Assembly: GCA_037903475.1 (NCBI GenBank)
Contig: JBAJFG010000140.1
Span: 1-64,000 of the forward strand
Source of the DNA: Ancylostoma caninum
Lineage: Eukaryota > Nematoda > Chromadorea > Rhabditida > Ancylostomatidae
DNA length: 64,000 nucleotides
Reading direction: 5' to 3'
This document shows positions 11,750 through 23,449 of the stretch, piece by piece. Below the pieces are notes generated by a model. It worked only from the letters and a program-made list of their open reading frames with translations. It was not told the origin of the DNA and searched no databases. The stretch's first letter is position 1, and every line of letters starts with the position of its first letter. The position numbers were made by a program, and so were the translations under genes.

Positions 11750-13194
11750 CTGGATCTCTTTGCATGATTGCCATCATATGACGATCAGAAATTCCAGAAA
11801 GATCTACATGCCAAATCAAATCAAAGCAAATCTCATCACGTCGAAAGATTCGGGAACAACTTCGTTAAATAAATTTGTTCACACTTCCTTATCGAGATAT
11901 AAGGTGGCATTCTGAAAGTTTCCTAATGAGAGGCCGCCAAAATTTGATTAAAACCGACATATAGGATGCTCCAAAGTTACATGTGTGTAGGCCCCGACTT
12001 CTCGCTGAGTTTTCTGCAAATATCGAGTTCTTGCTCGAGTTTGTTGAGTTTGTCCTATAGCCTAAATCTTCTACTTTCTATTCATGTCATTTAATCTGTT
12101 GGCTTCAACCTCGATCCAACTATAAAACCATGTTTCCACCACTATCACATAGCATCACAACAATGTTTAGACACGCAAGATTTGTAATCCATCGAAAACA
12201 TGCAAGAGCTCTAAGCACAGAGTGATCCAATGCATCGAGTCGCTGGTAACAGAAAGAGGTAGTTTTACCCGAAGAAGATGCAGTTCCCTAATAATTGGCC
12301 AAAATCGGTATGGAAGTAGGTGTGCTCGATGTATCCTGACGAGCCCTCTTCGTCAAATCTAGCGTGAAACGAACGCTGATGAGCCGTAAATGAGAAGAGT
12401 TGTAAGGAAACAATTGGCGAGGGGCTCCTAAAATGAGGACAAGCGTCACCCGGTCGGATGGCATGCAAGAAAACCCTGATTGGTGCTAGCAAAACTTGTC
12501 CAAATCAAATTCAACAGATGGTCCGTCAACTCTTCCGACCTCCACCCTCCAGATGACTCTGAATGACTGATTCCTGGATCAAATGCATGCTATAAATCAT
12601 ATATTAACATTGTGCCGTATAAGGTAATTCTTTAGAAAACTTGGAGAATGATAGTAATGACTACTTGCATGCACCTTCTCAGTAAGCCTGATGGACATGT
12701 AACGACGCATATAGAGTAAAATTTGAAGTCTATTGCAGACAATTGTTGCTGTAAGAGTGAACATTACTATTCTCAGAAATCTCCTCGGACACCAAGCTTG
12801 TTCGTTTGGAATGTTAAATTTATCCAGGATGGAAGTAAATAGGCCGAAATTCGCATCTAAGTGTGAGGTTTAAGCCCAGCTTAAGTGCCACTTAACACTA
12901 GATTTGAACTTTTGGGAATATGTTCTTCATGGCCCAATACACGCTATAACAAAGTTTGGATTGAAAATTGGCATCTCAGTGTGAGGATATTTTTCCAAAA
13001 TTTCCAGCTTGCGCTCAGTTGCTGCTGAGCTGCGGCTAAGTCTGATCACTCAATAATTGGATAGTGTGCGTGAAAGAGCGCGCAACTCTGTGAGGCGCAG
13101 ACACCTTGCGAAATTTGCAGCAAAATGTACCCAAAGGTATATTTTGCTGGAAATTTCGTTTTATCGGCATAAAACGGGAGCTCACTCCAATGTA
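11750..13194. other. AT-rich stretch, no gene seen
   Basis: No supported feature. Short motifs built around 'aagt..cacttaa' recur near 12860-12900 and 13470-13500, but too loosely to define a repeat. Confidence 0.5.
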
Positions 13195-13270
13195 CAAAGG
13201 GTGGCGCAGTGGTAAGTAAGCGCGGTTATGCGCGCGTAGTCAGAGATTCCATTCCTATGATGTTATGGGT
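13195..13270 (+). other. tRNA-like sequence, probably a SINE or tRNA-pseudogene remnant
   Basis: TGGCGCAGTGG at 13202-13212 matches the tRNA A-box consensus fully. GATTCCATTCC at 13245-13255 matches the B-box GRTTCRANTCC at 10 of 11 positions. The two are 43 bp apart, which is the normal tRNA spacing. Between them GCGCG-gttatg-CGCGC could form an anticodon-arm-like stem with a six-base loop. The flanking sequences that should form the acceptor stem do not pair, so this is not a functional tRNA. A tRNA-derived SINE head is the likeliest explanation. Confidence 0.38.
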
Positions 13271-13275
13271 TTTTT

Positions 13276-16200
13276 CATTGTTCTATTTAACACCTATGGT
13301 TGAAGATGCATATCGTTCAGTAAAAGAAACGTACGCATTGTGGTGCAGCAATTGTGATGCCAGATTGTAGGTCAGCTTCCGAGAGATCAGTTCCCATAAA
13401 AGCGAGTGTTTTCAACTTGATATTTCATTTGATATGTGTGACGATTACTTGCTAATTTCCTCCAAGTCAGAAATGTTAAGTCGGACTTAGATGCCACTTA
13501 CAGTTATCTATCATTTTCCACATTCGGCCAAATTACTAGCAACCTTGGTATCCATAATTTTGGTCCACCCTGTGCAACTTCTGAAATTATCATAAGAAAA
13601 ACGCAAATTTTTTGCAACCATCTTACCATAATGCAATGAAAAAGGCGAATTATTTTTGCACCAACCTAATAATTTATGACATGTTCTGTCTTTTCAGACA
13701 CTTATCGATTTTCTCAACCCGGAACCAATTGGTCCTTGCTCTGCTTGGCATGGATCCAGCTGCCTGCCTAATTAGCTTAGTTAGCAGCGTTTCCGTCAAC
13801 CAAAGCATAAGCCGAATGAGAACGTTGTCTGGACCTCATGTTTACATCATCTAGTTTATGCCTCACGCAGTGACACTGAAAATGATTATTTCACTGTACG
13901 ATTATTTCACTGTATATGTCGCTGGGTCCTCTTTCCACTTTCCTATTCCGTCGTTTTGACTCTTCTGTAGCTCCAATCCGGGGTCTTGTCTTTGGCACAG
14001 CATCACACAACTCGGTCCAACCGCAGCGCTACCTCCTTAAAACCTTCCAAACCTTCCCCCCGCCTCCGCAAACCCCTCGAAACAAAAATTGCCTCTCAAG
14101 TCTTCACGTGCCACAACAAGCCAGACTTAGCGGAGCCCCGTGGCGATGGTGTGAGAACGCCTAGGGTTTATGCAAATGCCACGCTGCGTCACTACGAAAA
14201 CAGTGTCGTAGCAGTAATTTGGTGGACAACTGTCACAAATTATGATAGTTGGGGCTGAAACAACTGAGATGGAACCCGTCGTAGCTATGAAAGTTCTCCA
14301 ACAGATCACAGAATCAGACAATATAAAGATCGTACTTAGAATCGAATAAAAAACCGAATGATTTCAGGGGATAGTACAGTACATACCCTGTCAAAAATTG
14401 AAAAATTTGTTTTAAAAAACCCCTCTCAGCATTGTTCATATCTCAACAGAGCTGTACTTTTGCCGGTTTCTAATCATTCAGGTTTCCGATCTATTCGATC
14501 GAGTATTCGATTCCGAGAACATTGGTAGTACTCTCGCCACTCCTTTCAGAGAATGACAGAGATGCGCTTCTGCACTTTTGTACGAACAAATCAGTTGAAC
14601 ATTCATATGCAACAGCTGGCGGCTTTTTGAAGAAAAAAAAATGAAAAAAATGAAAAAATACCCAAACATTGATGAAAAAATAATCTCATTGTCAGCATTT
14701 TATTTCAAATTTCTCGGTCTTAAGCACAAGTGGAATATCATCCAAATAGTTGGAATGCGGTTCTTATAAAAGAGGTGTTAGCGCGAAAATTTACACTCGG
14801 GACATTTAAAACCTAAAACAGAGCATTCAATTTCCGAAAGGAATATTAAAATCACTGCAATCCTCCTGTAGCAGCCATTTAGTTCAACTATTCAACGTAT
14901 TTAATACTTGAGAGTTAGAATTACCTTTCCAGGTGAAACGAATTTTTCTCAAACTATTTTCTTGCAGGAAATCTAAATTTGAGTTCTTTTTGCACAGTGT
15001 CATCACACCTGCCTGCAAGTCTTACTGATCGGTGAACAATTTTTAAGTCATGTTGACGGGATTGTTTTCGTTGCGCTCCCGAGGAGCATCGACGATCTGT
15101 CACTCATCGCCTGAGGCGCTTATTATTTTTTTTCGTCGAGTAGTCATGTGGAGCTCCAAATTACCAGCGAAGTTTACGCCTTGCAAACGTGCTAAACCAG
15201 GAACTCATTGGCATTTATCTACTGCCTTCAAAGATCTCAAATCTCACTTTACGCACGATACATCATAGGAAATTGCAATTTTATTAAATTTCTGCACCTG
15301 GGGTTATTTCAGTTCACCGACTTTATAATGCATTATTTTCAAAAGTACTTCACTGTTACTTTTGCATGAGTTTCTGTCCTACGAATTTTTGCTGAACTTC
15401 GTTTCTGCTAGCTTTCAAAATAAAGGATTTTACTGAACTAAATGAATTCCTTCCGCAGGTATATCCATGACAACTACAATACTGCTCCTAATCTTTGCAA
15501 AAAAGACGCGCGCGACGCGATTAACCGTCGCAAAGCGTCGCTCTTTCATAACATCCTTAAAATGAAACCAATTTCAATTTTCCTTAAAAAGCCAAATTGT
15601 GCATTTCATGGCGACTCTTACTATATATGTATAAACTTTTCAACATCGTGCTTCTTACTCTGCAGAAAATACCCTTAAAAATGTAGTATTTTGATCACTC
15701 TGGCGGTCAGGCACAAAGAAGTCTGCTTAAATTTGTGATGATGTTTTTGACCGGTATAGAAAACAATATTGAAAAATTCATTAATCATTCGATCCGTTGT
15801 AATACAGAGAATCCATGATCCTTCAGAATATAAGGAAAAAGGAAAAAAAGGATGGGAAAAAGAATAATAAGAAAATTACGAAAGGGAGACGCTTTGTGAC
15901 GTATTAGTGCGTCGCACTTGTCCTTTTTGCAAGGATTAGGAGCAGTGTTGTACAACACTACGGGTAGTCCTTACCCAAGGGATCCTGTATCGATCGAAAA
16001 AATTCTCCACTTAATTGGGATCCTTATTCATTTCAGATAGTGGTCAAGGATGTTTCCGTTTGAGAGAATGGTCTATTCTTTGTTTTTTTTTTGTTTCAAT
16101 TTTGTTTATGCACCTATTCACTTGCTACTTGCTGCTTGCTATTTGTTTGCTTATATCTCTTTGAAAGATTCCTGCCCACCCCAGGTCTGGGGAGAAGCCC

Positions 16201-16285
16201 TCGAGGCTGTTCCTTTCCGAGAGTGATGTTATCCTAGCGGAAACCCACAGGTTCATCTCCCTCGTCAACAAATTAAAGATAAATG
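13276..16285. other. AT-rich stretch, no gene seen
   Basis: Nothing beyond a 2x tandem of GATTATTTCACTGTA at about 13883-13916 and the motif GGACAACTGTCACAA at 14224-14238, which recurs elsewhere in the window. Several open frames of 60-90 codons overlap on opposite strands and look random. Confidence 0.5.
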
Positions 16286-16330
16286 TGCTGATTGGTTCAT
16301 ACCTCACATTAACCAATGAGAGAAGAGCTC
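16286..16330. repeat. CCAAT hairpin 1
   Basis: ATTGGTT (16291-16297) and AACCAAT (16311-16317) form an inverted pair around a 13-base loop, with GTGCTG outside on the left and GAGAGAAGAGCTC on the right. It has the same layout as the four other CCAAT hairpins in the window. Confidence 0.55.
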
Positions 16331-16683
16331 GACCATCACATCCATCTAAAACACATTGCTGGTACCTACTGTTGTGTCAACTTAATAGCAACTTGTTTCA
16401 CTAGAATTTCTTTCCATCTGTAGCTATAGGGCTACTAGAGAAAGTTCATGGAGCGTTTTAGCCCCTATTTAACTTATTCCGTCATTTTTGGAAAATTTCC
16501 TCAACTATGTATTCAAATTTATGATCCCTTTGATCAAATTCTATTTTCAAAACGTCGCCTGGAAAGCAACTTTTCTCTATAGGATCCACTTTTCCGCTTA
16601 TGTTGTTTGTCTCATAGCGGCGCCGAATATCACTTATTGTTGTAGCGCTTGGCCTGGAAGACTAAGGAACTTGTCCCCTTGAA

Positions 16684-16695
16684 GGGGGGGGGGGG
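16684..16695 (+). repeat. poly-G tract (12 G)
   Basis: Twelve consecutive G on the plus strand; potential quadruplex-forming sequence. Confidence 0.95.
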
Positions 16696-17013
16696 TGTGT
16701 ACTTCGAGTTTTCCCGCATGTTTTAGGATTAAAGCTGGCAAGTGCTCTTTACTTCACAGGGCAGAAAGCCAACAATTCATCACCATCGGCATGTAGACGT
16801 GGCAGAAGGAGAAATCCTATGGGGGCAAAGTTGACGGTTCATCATCAATCACTTAGGTGTTTTTATTAAATAATGCAAGTCACAGTTGCTTGGGCGAGGG
16901 CATGCACTTGCTCAGCTGGCATTAGTCGGGGGGCGTGGCCTATTTACAATTTTGCCTCCTATTTGGTTAGATGTTCAGATGCTGATCTGTGCGTAAAAGT
17001 GGCTATTCTTGCC

Positions 17014-17651
17014 TGGACAACTAGCAGTAGGTACCTAAAGTAATATTGTATGCGTTGTTATTATTTTTGAACTATTTGTATTATTAAATATTAATATTAA
17101 CATTTCAAGAAATTTTATTATTCCATCTGCGAAGTGGTGGAGTTGCCACTCTCTTCCAACCCCCATACCTTTGGCTAGCAATTTCTGCATCCAGCACTGG
17201 TACACAGCATTATTGAAATAAGTTTGCAGCGAAAGCGTGGCGATTCCTGGACAACTGCCACAAGCTAGAATCCCTGCAAAATTGCTCTCTTCCGAAAGAT
17301 ATTCATAGTAGCGCCCGTCCTTGTCCTGAAAGTCACGTAAATCTGGAGAAAATGTGGCTATAAACCCGTTTCCCCGCAATCCATTCCGCACACAGCTGCA
17401 CATTTTATATCCGTGTGTAGTCGCTGTACTGTCGGCTATAAACGGGCGTGTCGTTTGCAAAGAATTGCCAAATGTCTCATGGATAAGCATTTGTTGCCGC
17501 TATTTTCGCATGCATGAACATCACCATAAACGCAAACCACGAGCGGACAACTATCATTCATGGGTGGGAGGACCTGATATAAAGCCAGCTTTGAGCTGTT
17601 TTTTCGTTGCGAAATTCCTTCAAGGCATAGGATAAGGACAACTGTCACAAT
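17014..17651 (+). repeat. cluster of four GGACAACT motifs
   Basis: GGACAACT occurs in the same orientation at 17014, 17249, 17543 and 17637. Two of these extend to the 15-mer GGACAACTG(T/C)CACAA, which is also present at 14224, 24713 and, inverted, 46918. The spacing (235, 294, 94 bp) is not regular, so this is not a simple tandem array. The 151-codon minus-strand frame in this region partly overlaps the dispersed repeat at 17110-17200 and is probably not a gene. Confidence 0.5.
17110..17200 (+). repeat. dispersed repeat with 'ATTATTCCATC ... GAGTTGCCACT' core
   Basis: The pattern TTTTATTATTCCATC, a 15-20 bp spacer, then GGAGTTGCCACTCTCTTC and a C-rich tail is shared with 28715-28830 and, on the minus strand, with 23000-23105. 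A related copy lies at 40330-40450. I do not recognise the family. Confidence 0.55.
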
Positions 17652-18225
17652 TACATAAAGTGAGGAGCTCCGTGGGAACTCGCAATGGGTATTGCCCGTT
17701 TTGAAGGAAGTGAATAAGCAGATTCGCCTTGATTTTCATGTTTGATGTCAAATTTTTTGAAATTTTTTATGTAAATCTTCACGTGGGTGTTGATAAACAC
17801 GAATTTCCCATGCGTCAAAACCAATGCTGCCGTACAACTAAATTTTGTAGTCAGAATCATACTCGCATTTAAATTCCTACGTTGCGCCAAAATACAATCC
17901 TACCGAGCTTATAACCTTCGTCATAAACCGTCTTACACCTGCTGCAAGGTGTCGGTTGCATGTGAAAGGACACCGAACTGATTATTTTGGGCTGTGCACC
18001 TAAATTTCTAGCCTTTAGAGGTGTAACTTGACGATCATGAGTAATATTCCAGAGTAACAAACCGCTTGAATTCGTTTTCGCAAAGTACACAAGTGTAACT
18101 TGGCGTGTAGTTGAGTGAATCGTTCATGCCAGGCGAGAAAGTCTGTGTTCCTCGTGAGAATACTCTCCTAACCAACTGATGACAAAAAGTCAACCAATTC
18201 TAGCTGGGAAACGAGAACATCGGGT

Positions 18226-18235
18226 GGGGGGGGGG
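18226..18235 (+). repeat. poly-G tract (10 G)
   Basis: Ten consecutive G, preceded by GGGT. Confidence 0.95.
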
Positions 18236-18716
18236 TGGTACTTCTAAGAGTTATTCTGAGTACCAATTTTTATGAATAGTGCATGGATTAGACGCAAGCC
18301 CCGCCCACCACCGCAGCGGCTCCAAAATTGTATAATTTTTTCCATAAGAATGCAGAGTTTTACCAATTCTTCGCCTTTCCTTCTCATTCATTGGTGAACT
18401 TTTGACGTTGTAGCTAGGCTCCGCCCCTGGAGGTAGTGTTACTTAGATGCAGGACCCGTTTCAATCTCTATACCATAGTGGCCAAAAGTGGGCGGAGAAG
18501 GGGAGGGGCGTGACAGAAAAAATGGAAGCAATAAAAATGTTGAATTAGATATTAGGTAATTAATAATGAATACTTTTAAAATAATAAAGTACACAGAATA
18601 GTGAAATAGTAAAGAACAGGTAAAAATAAAGTCATACATGGTTTTTGTTAATTTTATAGAGTAATTCGTAAAACATAAATAAACAAATAAATTTCGAAAA
18701 TTCGGCGACCCACTCT

Positions 18717-18727
18717 GGGGGGGGGGG
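18717..18727 (+). repeat. poly-G tract (11 G)
   Basis: Eleven consecutive G on the plus strand. Confidence 0.95.
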
Positions 18728-18859
18728 AGACGCCCCTTCTCCCATCACCCCCTCTCTGCGTTCTTCATTGCTACACCACGAGTTGATCAAAGAGCTTTAT
18801 CGTCCATGCCTTCTTTTGACATCATTTATTGTTTCACCAATAGGTATCCACCTATTCGC

Positions 18860-18990
18860 ACACGTTGCATCAGGTGCAACGTGACTCTCTGATCGTCTGC
18901 GCATCCACATATTTCGCGCGCTTCGTGTTTAGACCTGTCCAAAGTGGTGTTGCGACGCGTGCCAGCGGGTCCACTATTCTGAAGTCTCAT
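18860..18990 (+). repeat. dispersed repeat 'CTGCGCATCCACA', copy 1
   Basis: The core CTCTGATCGTCTGCGCATCC (from 18885) and the preceding GCAACGTGA match, in reverse complement, the block at 47551-47640 and 47961-48040 (GGATGCGCAGA...AGAGAGCCGCGTCGC). About 60 bp downstream a 'gtggtgttgcgacgcg' block is also shared in weaker form with 20723 and 25408. Confidence 0.6.
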
Positions 18991-19814
18991 GTACTCTTTC
19001 GAGCTTTTAACAATCGAAGCGGCATGGGGCAATGGCCCAAGGCGAGCTCGCTCCTCAAATAGTGAGAAGTTAGATTGGCAGCCCTGCAAAATTAGCTTTT
19101 CTCTGCCAGCAGACTCCAAAATGCCTTAATTTCGTGACCAGATTCGCATTATAAAACTTTTTCACGAGTTTCACCGCTCCCCAGCGTCACCGGGCAGAGC
19201 CTGAATTGTTGCGCTAAACGAGTTGTCCTTTTTTTTCGACGGCGAACTTTTTCAATGGAGGGGGGACGGCGCTCAGCGCTGCTTCGAAGGTATCTCAGCG
19301 TTGGCGAGCAATCGCAGTTATTGTAGCCCGCAAAGGGCATTGGCATTAGCGATATTAGACTTTTTATTCTCTTATAACCACTGGTTGATAAATATTGTAG
19401 GTATTCTCAGCCCACGTACGGCTGCGACTTGTTTTTCATTCGGTTGCTCGAGATGGGATGGAGCACTTCTTCATCTAGAGTTAAATGAACATTTCATGTA
19501 CTAGTGCTATTCGAGTGCACTGGAGATTTTTTTCTTTCTTCTGATTTTCTACTTCTCCTAAAAGAAACTGATCCTGGAGATCCGAAAAAGCTTGCCTTCT
19601 GTTTGAGCTGCTGCTTTGAGGCTAACTTTTGAATACTTTCTGCCTCCTTTCATTCTAATTCTCCTTCAATTCTCGCATCTTCATTTTCTTTTCCCTCTTC
19701 ATCGGTGAGCGGATGATTGGTTTACGTAAATAGTGAAAAGTAGCCTTAAATATTTCGCGAAATCAGATCTTAGCCTCATGTAGCTAATTAGGACGCATGT
19801 ATGTACTCTCGCCT

Positions 19815-19935
19815 GGTGTGGGTCAAGATGAAGCGAAACGGGACGGGTCATGATTGCGTGATTGGTCCCTTCAAATCAAGAGCCAATCATAGAGACATAA
19901 ACCGCACCGTTATGCTATGGCATGACCCACGCACC
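19815..19935. repeat. CCAAT hairpin 2 (121-bp foldback)
   Basis: The outer arms GGTGTGGGTCA (19815-19825) and TGACCCACGCACC (19923-19935) are inverted. The inner pair GATTGCGTGATTGG and CCAATCATAGAGAC encloses a 19-base loop. The stem is interrupted between the outer and inner pairs. Confidence 0.6.
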
Positions 19936-20609
19936 ATATTATCGACAAAATTCAAAGTTTCGAACTGATGAGCCTCTTCCACGCTCACTTGTGGTCCATT
20001 AGCTAGTTATTCCATGATGTCTGATGAATTCCTTAATTTATTGGTGCTGTAATTCTGCGCTAACCAGGTTGGTAGGTGAATCTTTTCGTTTATGCTGCTT
20101 GGTTGGAGCAGAAGTACAGCGTCAACTTCTACAAATATGCCAAGGCTCAGAAGCCGCAGTACATGGAAATTTCTTAATTTCTGTCCAGGACATCATTCCA
20201 TCTACATCCAATTTACATTTTGGTCATTTTAATCATTTTCTTCCTTCAGGATAAAGTTAGAGAGGTTTCCTTGGGTGATTCTCCACTTTCTCAAAGTGAA
20301 GGACATGCTTGTCAATCGCAATCGAATCGGATTTTTCCTAAGACCTCATAGAATAGGCTGCAATGTGAACATATAAGGCTTAGTCTCATCTTGCTCTACC
20401 GGTGTATATATTCGAAGAAACATTTGTCCGCTTAGAAACCACGTTCATTAGATTCCACTGGTCGGCGCCCGACCTCATCTAGATATGCTTGCATGTTTGA
20501 TGTCATGTTTGAGGGCATCATTGGTCCCGTAAAGAATTACTACGGTAGTTTCATATGAAAGGAAATGATATCCCTCAATCCAGTTACAGGAGAATCCAGG
20601 AATAAAAGT

Positions 20610-20760
20610 CTCCCGCAGCACGCACTGCACGACAAGTCTTCTGACTGTCTACGTATCCACACATTTCACCATTCTCATTTTCGTGCAAACCTCTTGCTCC
20701 ACGCTGTAACATGTCCAAACATGTGGTGAGGCGCGTTCATTCGTGCAGCGACCACGACAC
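20610..20760 (+). repeat. dispersed repeat 'CTGCGCATCCACA', copy 2
   Basis: CTGACTGTCTACGTATCCAC followed by ACATTTC at 20641-20667, then an AAACATGTGGTGAGGCGCG block near 20715. It is the same order of blocks as at 18860 and 25310. Confidence 0.55.
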
Positions 20761-20769
20761 TTTTCTGTA

Positions 20770-22990
20770 TAGATCAAGCCGAAAATTCCATTATGAAACG
20801 AAAAACAAATCAAAAGGAAGACGAGGATAGTTATTGAGTGCCTACAATATTTCGGAAGGAAAAATGATATTTTTTTTATTTTAATGCAGATTAGTCACTG
20901 GTCCTCTTAGTACTTATTCACTGCGTATCTATAAAAAGAATCTATTTTGGTTCACGGAACAATTCGTCACCTACGTACCTGTCGATTCTTTCTTCGAATT
21001 CATATTTAGTATCCGAGCAGGTGAATGGGAGTGTTCTAATCTGGTTCACAATTAGCTTAGGGTACTACGCGACAATAGGTACAACTGTACTCTCTAGAAA
21101 TTGTAGTAAATCTTAGTCATTACTACGTATTTATTTATTCTTGTATCATTTGATTGCTAGCAGCTGTTTCTATTAAATAACATTTATCCACTCCAAACAG
21201 TCTCTTATAATAACAAAATAAAGTAAAATCAAATAGTGGACGATAAAATAAAGTGAAAATAACACCAGCATGATGAATTTCCGTTATTTATCCCAGACAA
21301 AACCTTCTCGGTAAATTTCGAGGGCCCATATCAAAATTGGTAGAGAAGAATCATTGCTGTATAAGGGTGATTAACAGTCCCTCCTAGAGATCTCCACGAA
21401 ATTATAGCTTTCGCTTTCAAAACGTTAGATTTATCTGGTACCCATAATTTTGGTGCGATCTGTAACTTTTTGACGTACTCAAATCCTAGACTTTTGACAT
21501 TTCCGAGAAAATTTCCCACTTCTAAAAATTCCAGTGTTTATCATTGCGATTCTGCCTCCCGAAGGAGGTTTCTGTAACATCTTCAACGTCTTTATTTATT
21601 CATTTATTCTCCTATTTATTTAATACGCAAAGAGGGTGTGCCATCAAATATGTACAGTGCCAAGAACTTCAGTTACAATCATGAAGACCAACAAAAACAT
21701 CATGCAAAACTAACAGTTAGTGCTAGATCAGCAATACAAAACAATAAGTCGGAATAACAGCATGTGTGGCTCATAAGTAGGAAAAAAAGGTCCTCACCTT
21801 AGCTTCCAGGGTAATGGAAGCTTTGGGAAGGTAATGGAAATTAGAGAACTAACTTAGACAACCTATGCTCGCATGAAGTAAAAAATGAAAAAATGCAGCG
21901 AAAAAATTCCGTATATGAAGACTCCATGCTCGTATTTCATCACCAATGATCACAGTTTAAACTGATTTTCTGGCTATTACAACTATACCCAGCTTCTGTG
22001 AATTTCCAAGGGCATTCTGGTGAAAAGCCACGCGTTCTCGTTAATGCGAATGAGAAAATCCAGATTCGTATTACTCAAGGATGTCTTTAATAATTAATCT
22101 GTACTGCTAGTCTGTGAGAAATTCTGCTTGGCTGCATCTGAGGAATAAAGTATAAATGCGGAAATATCCGGAATTCTGTTAAAAGTGGAGTGTATTGGAC
22201 TTTTCTCCGGCTAGACGTCTTGAGTCGATGGTCGAGAGAAGGTTGCGGTTCTGTTATGTATTCACAGACATGAATAATGGCTGTGGAAGCGTTTTGCCAG
22301 AAGTCTCTTTTTCGCTTCCTGCTTTGGGTGTCGATGTGAAAGAAATTTTAGGGTGAGGGAAAAGATTATGCCTCTTTTATTAAATTACCATAAATTTTTG
22401 CATGTTTTTTTATTCTTCTTATATTCGTTAAGATTATTCCTTTTTATTCAGGATTGAGTTATGCAATGAGGACTGGAATTTTCTTCATAGGCAGGGTCAT
22501 AGCCAAGCTCTGATCACGTGCTAAGGAAGCTTCGAACATCGTTAATTCCTCACCCCGTTAATCGTTAATGTGTTAAAACATGTTTGGAAACCCTGCTACT
22601 CAATCTGTTCGAACTTGACTCAGCCAGAAATCGAGTCGGTTTTCAAATGAATCGAATGGCTAAATGTCTAGAAATGAACGATGGTCGAAGTGCTCGATAG
22701 ATAAATCGAATGTCGAGCAGTTCGACATATATTTTTTCTGAACGTTCGAAAGCAAGAATCGAAAATTTTGGTTTGTGATGTGCAAGCCAAAATCGAATTC
22801 GAGGAAAAAAACCGAATTTTTACAAATTATCGACTACTGGAAGGGCACTCGAACGAAAAATTGTGTTCATCTATGGGAATTTTTGGATATACGGAAGGAA
22901 ACATAGCTTCACGGCCCCCGGCTGTACTGCAGAAATTTCTACAAAAGCTTAACTTTATGGAAAAAAATCTTTATTCTCAATTCGACTGTA
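20770..22990. other. AT-rich stretch, no gene seen
   Basis: No supported feature. A (TTTA)-rich run ending 'TTTATTTAATACGC' at about 21586-21623 resembles runs at 37620-37646 and 63727-63746 and may mark 3' ends of a dispersed element. Confidence 0.45.
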
Positions 22991-22999
22991 AGCCCTCAC

Positions 23000-23105
23000 C
23001 CTTGTCGGACGCAGGAATATCAAGCGAGAACGGAATGAATAGGTGGGCATGACAAAAAAAAGTAGCAACTTTGCCACTATGGGGATTTCGATGGAATAAT
23101 AGGAA
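23000..23105 (-). repeat. dispersed repeat with 'ATTATTCCATC ... GAGTTGCCACT' core, minus copy
   Basis: On the minus strand from about 23103: TATTATTCCATCGAAATCC, then GTGGCAAAGTTGCTACTT. This matches the copies at 17110 and 28715. Confidence 0.5.
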
Positions 23106-23439
23106 CACTGAAAATATTAATTTGAATAAATAATGAAAGTCTAAGAATAAAAAATGCAAAAAGTGCACAATTAACAGTGAACTAATTTAAATGTTTTTTA
23201 TTTGTTTTATAAACTAATTTCGAATTCCCTGCGCGCACCACTAATACGTACACTGAGCCATGCAATGTCAGGACTTCACTGGCACTAGACAGTCCAAAAT
23301 CAACCAGTGAAAGGAAAGAAATTTTTTCATTAACTTGTCCATATTTTTGTACACTTGAACTTGAAATTTGCTCTTAAGAGGCCATGACATTCTACAGTTA
23401 TGATTATTTCTCTCCACAGAACTCTACTCCCAGGCTCCT

Positions 23440-23449
23440 CCCCCCCCCC
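23440..23449 (+). repeat. poly-C tract (10 C)
   Basis: Ten consecutive C, inside a C-rich run to 23455. Confidence 0.95.

Noticed and set aside
17035..17490. 151-codon minus-strand frame
   Set aside because: Its C-terminal part is the dispersed repeat at 17110-17200, and the rest shows no domain; the length is within chance for this window.
22600..22760. Cluster of TCGA-containing short palindromes
   Set aside because: The individual stems are 6-8 bp and do not form a consistent unit.
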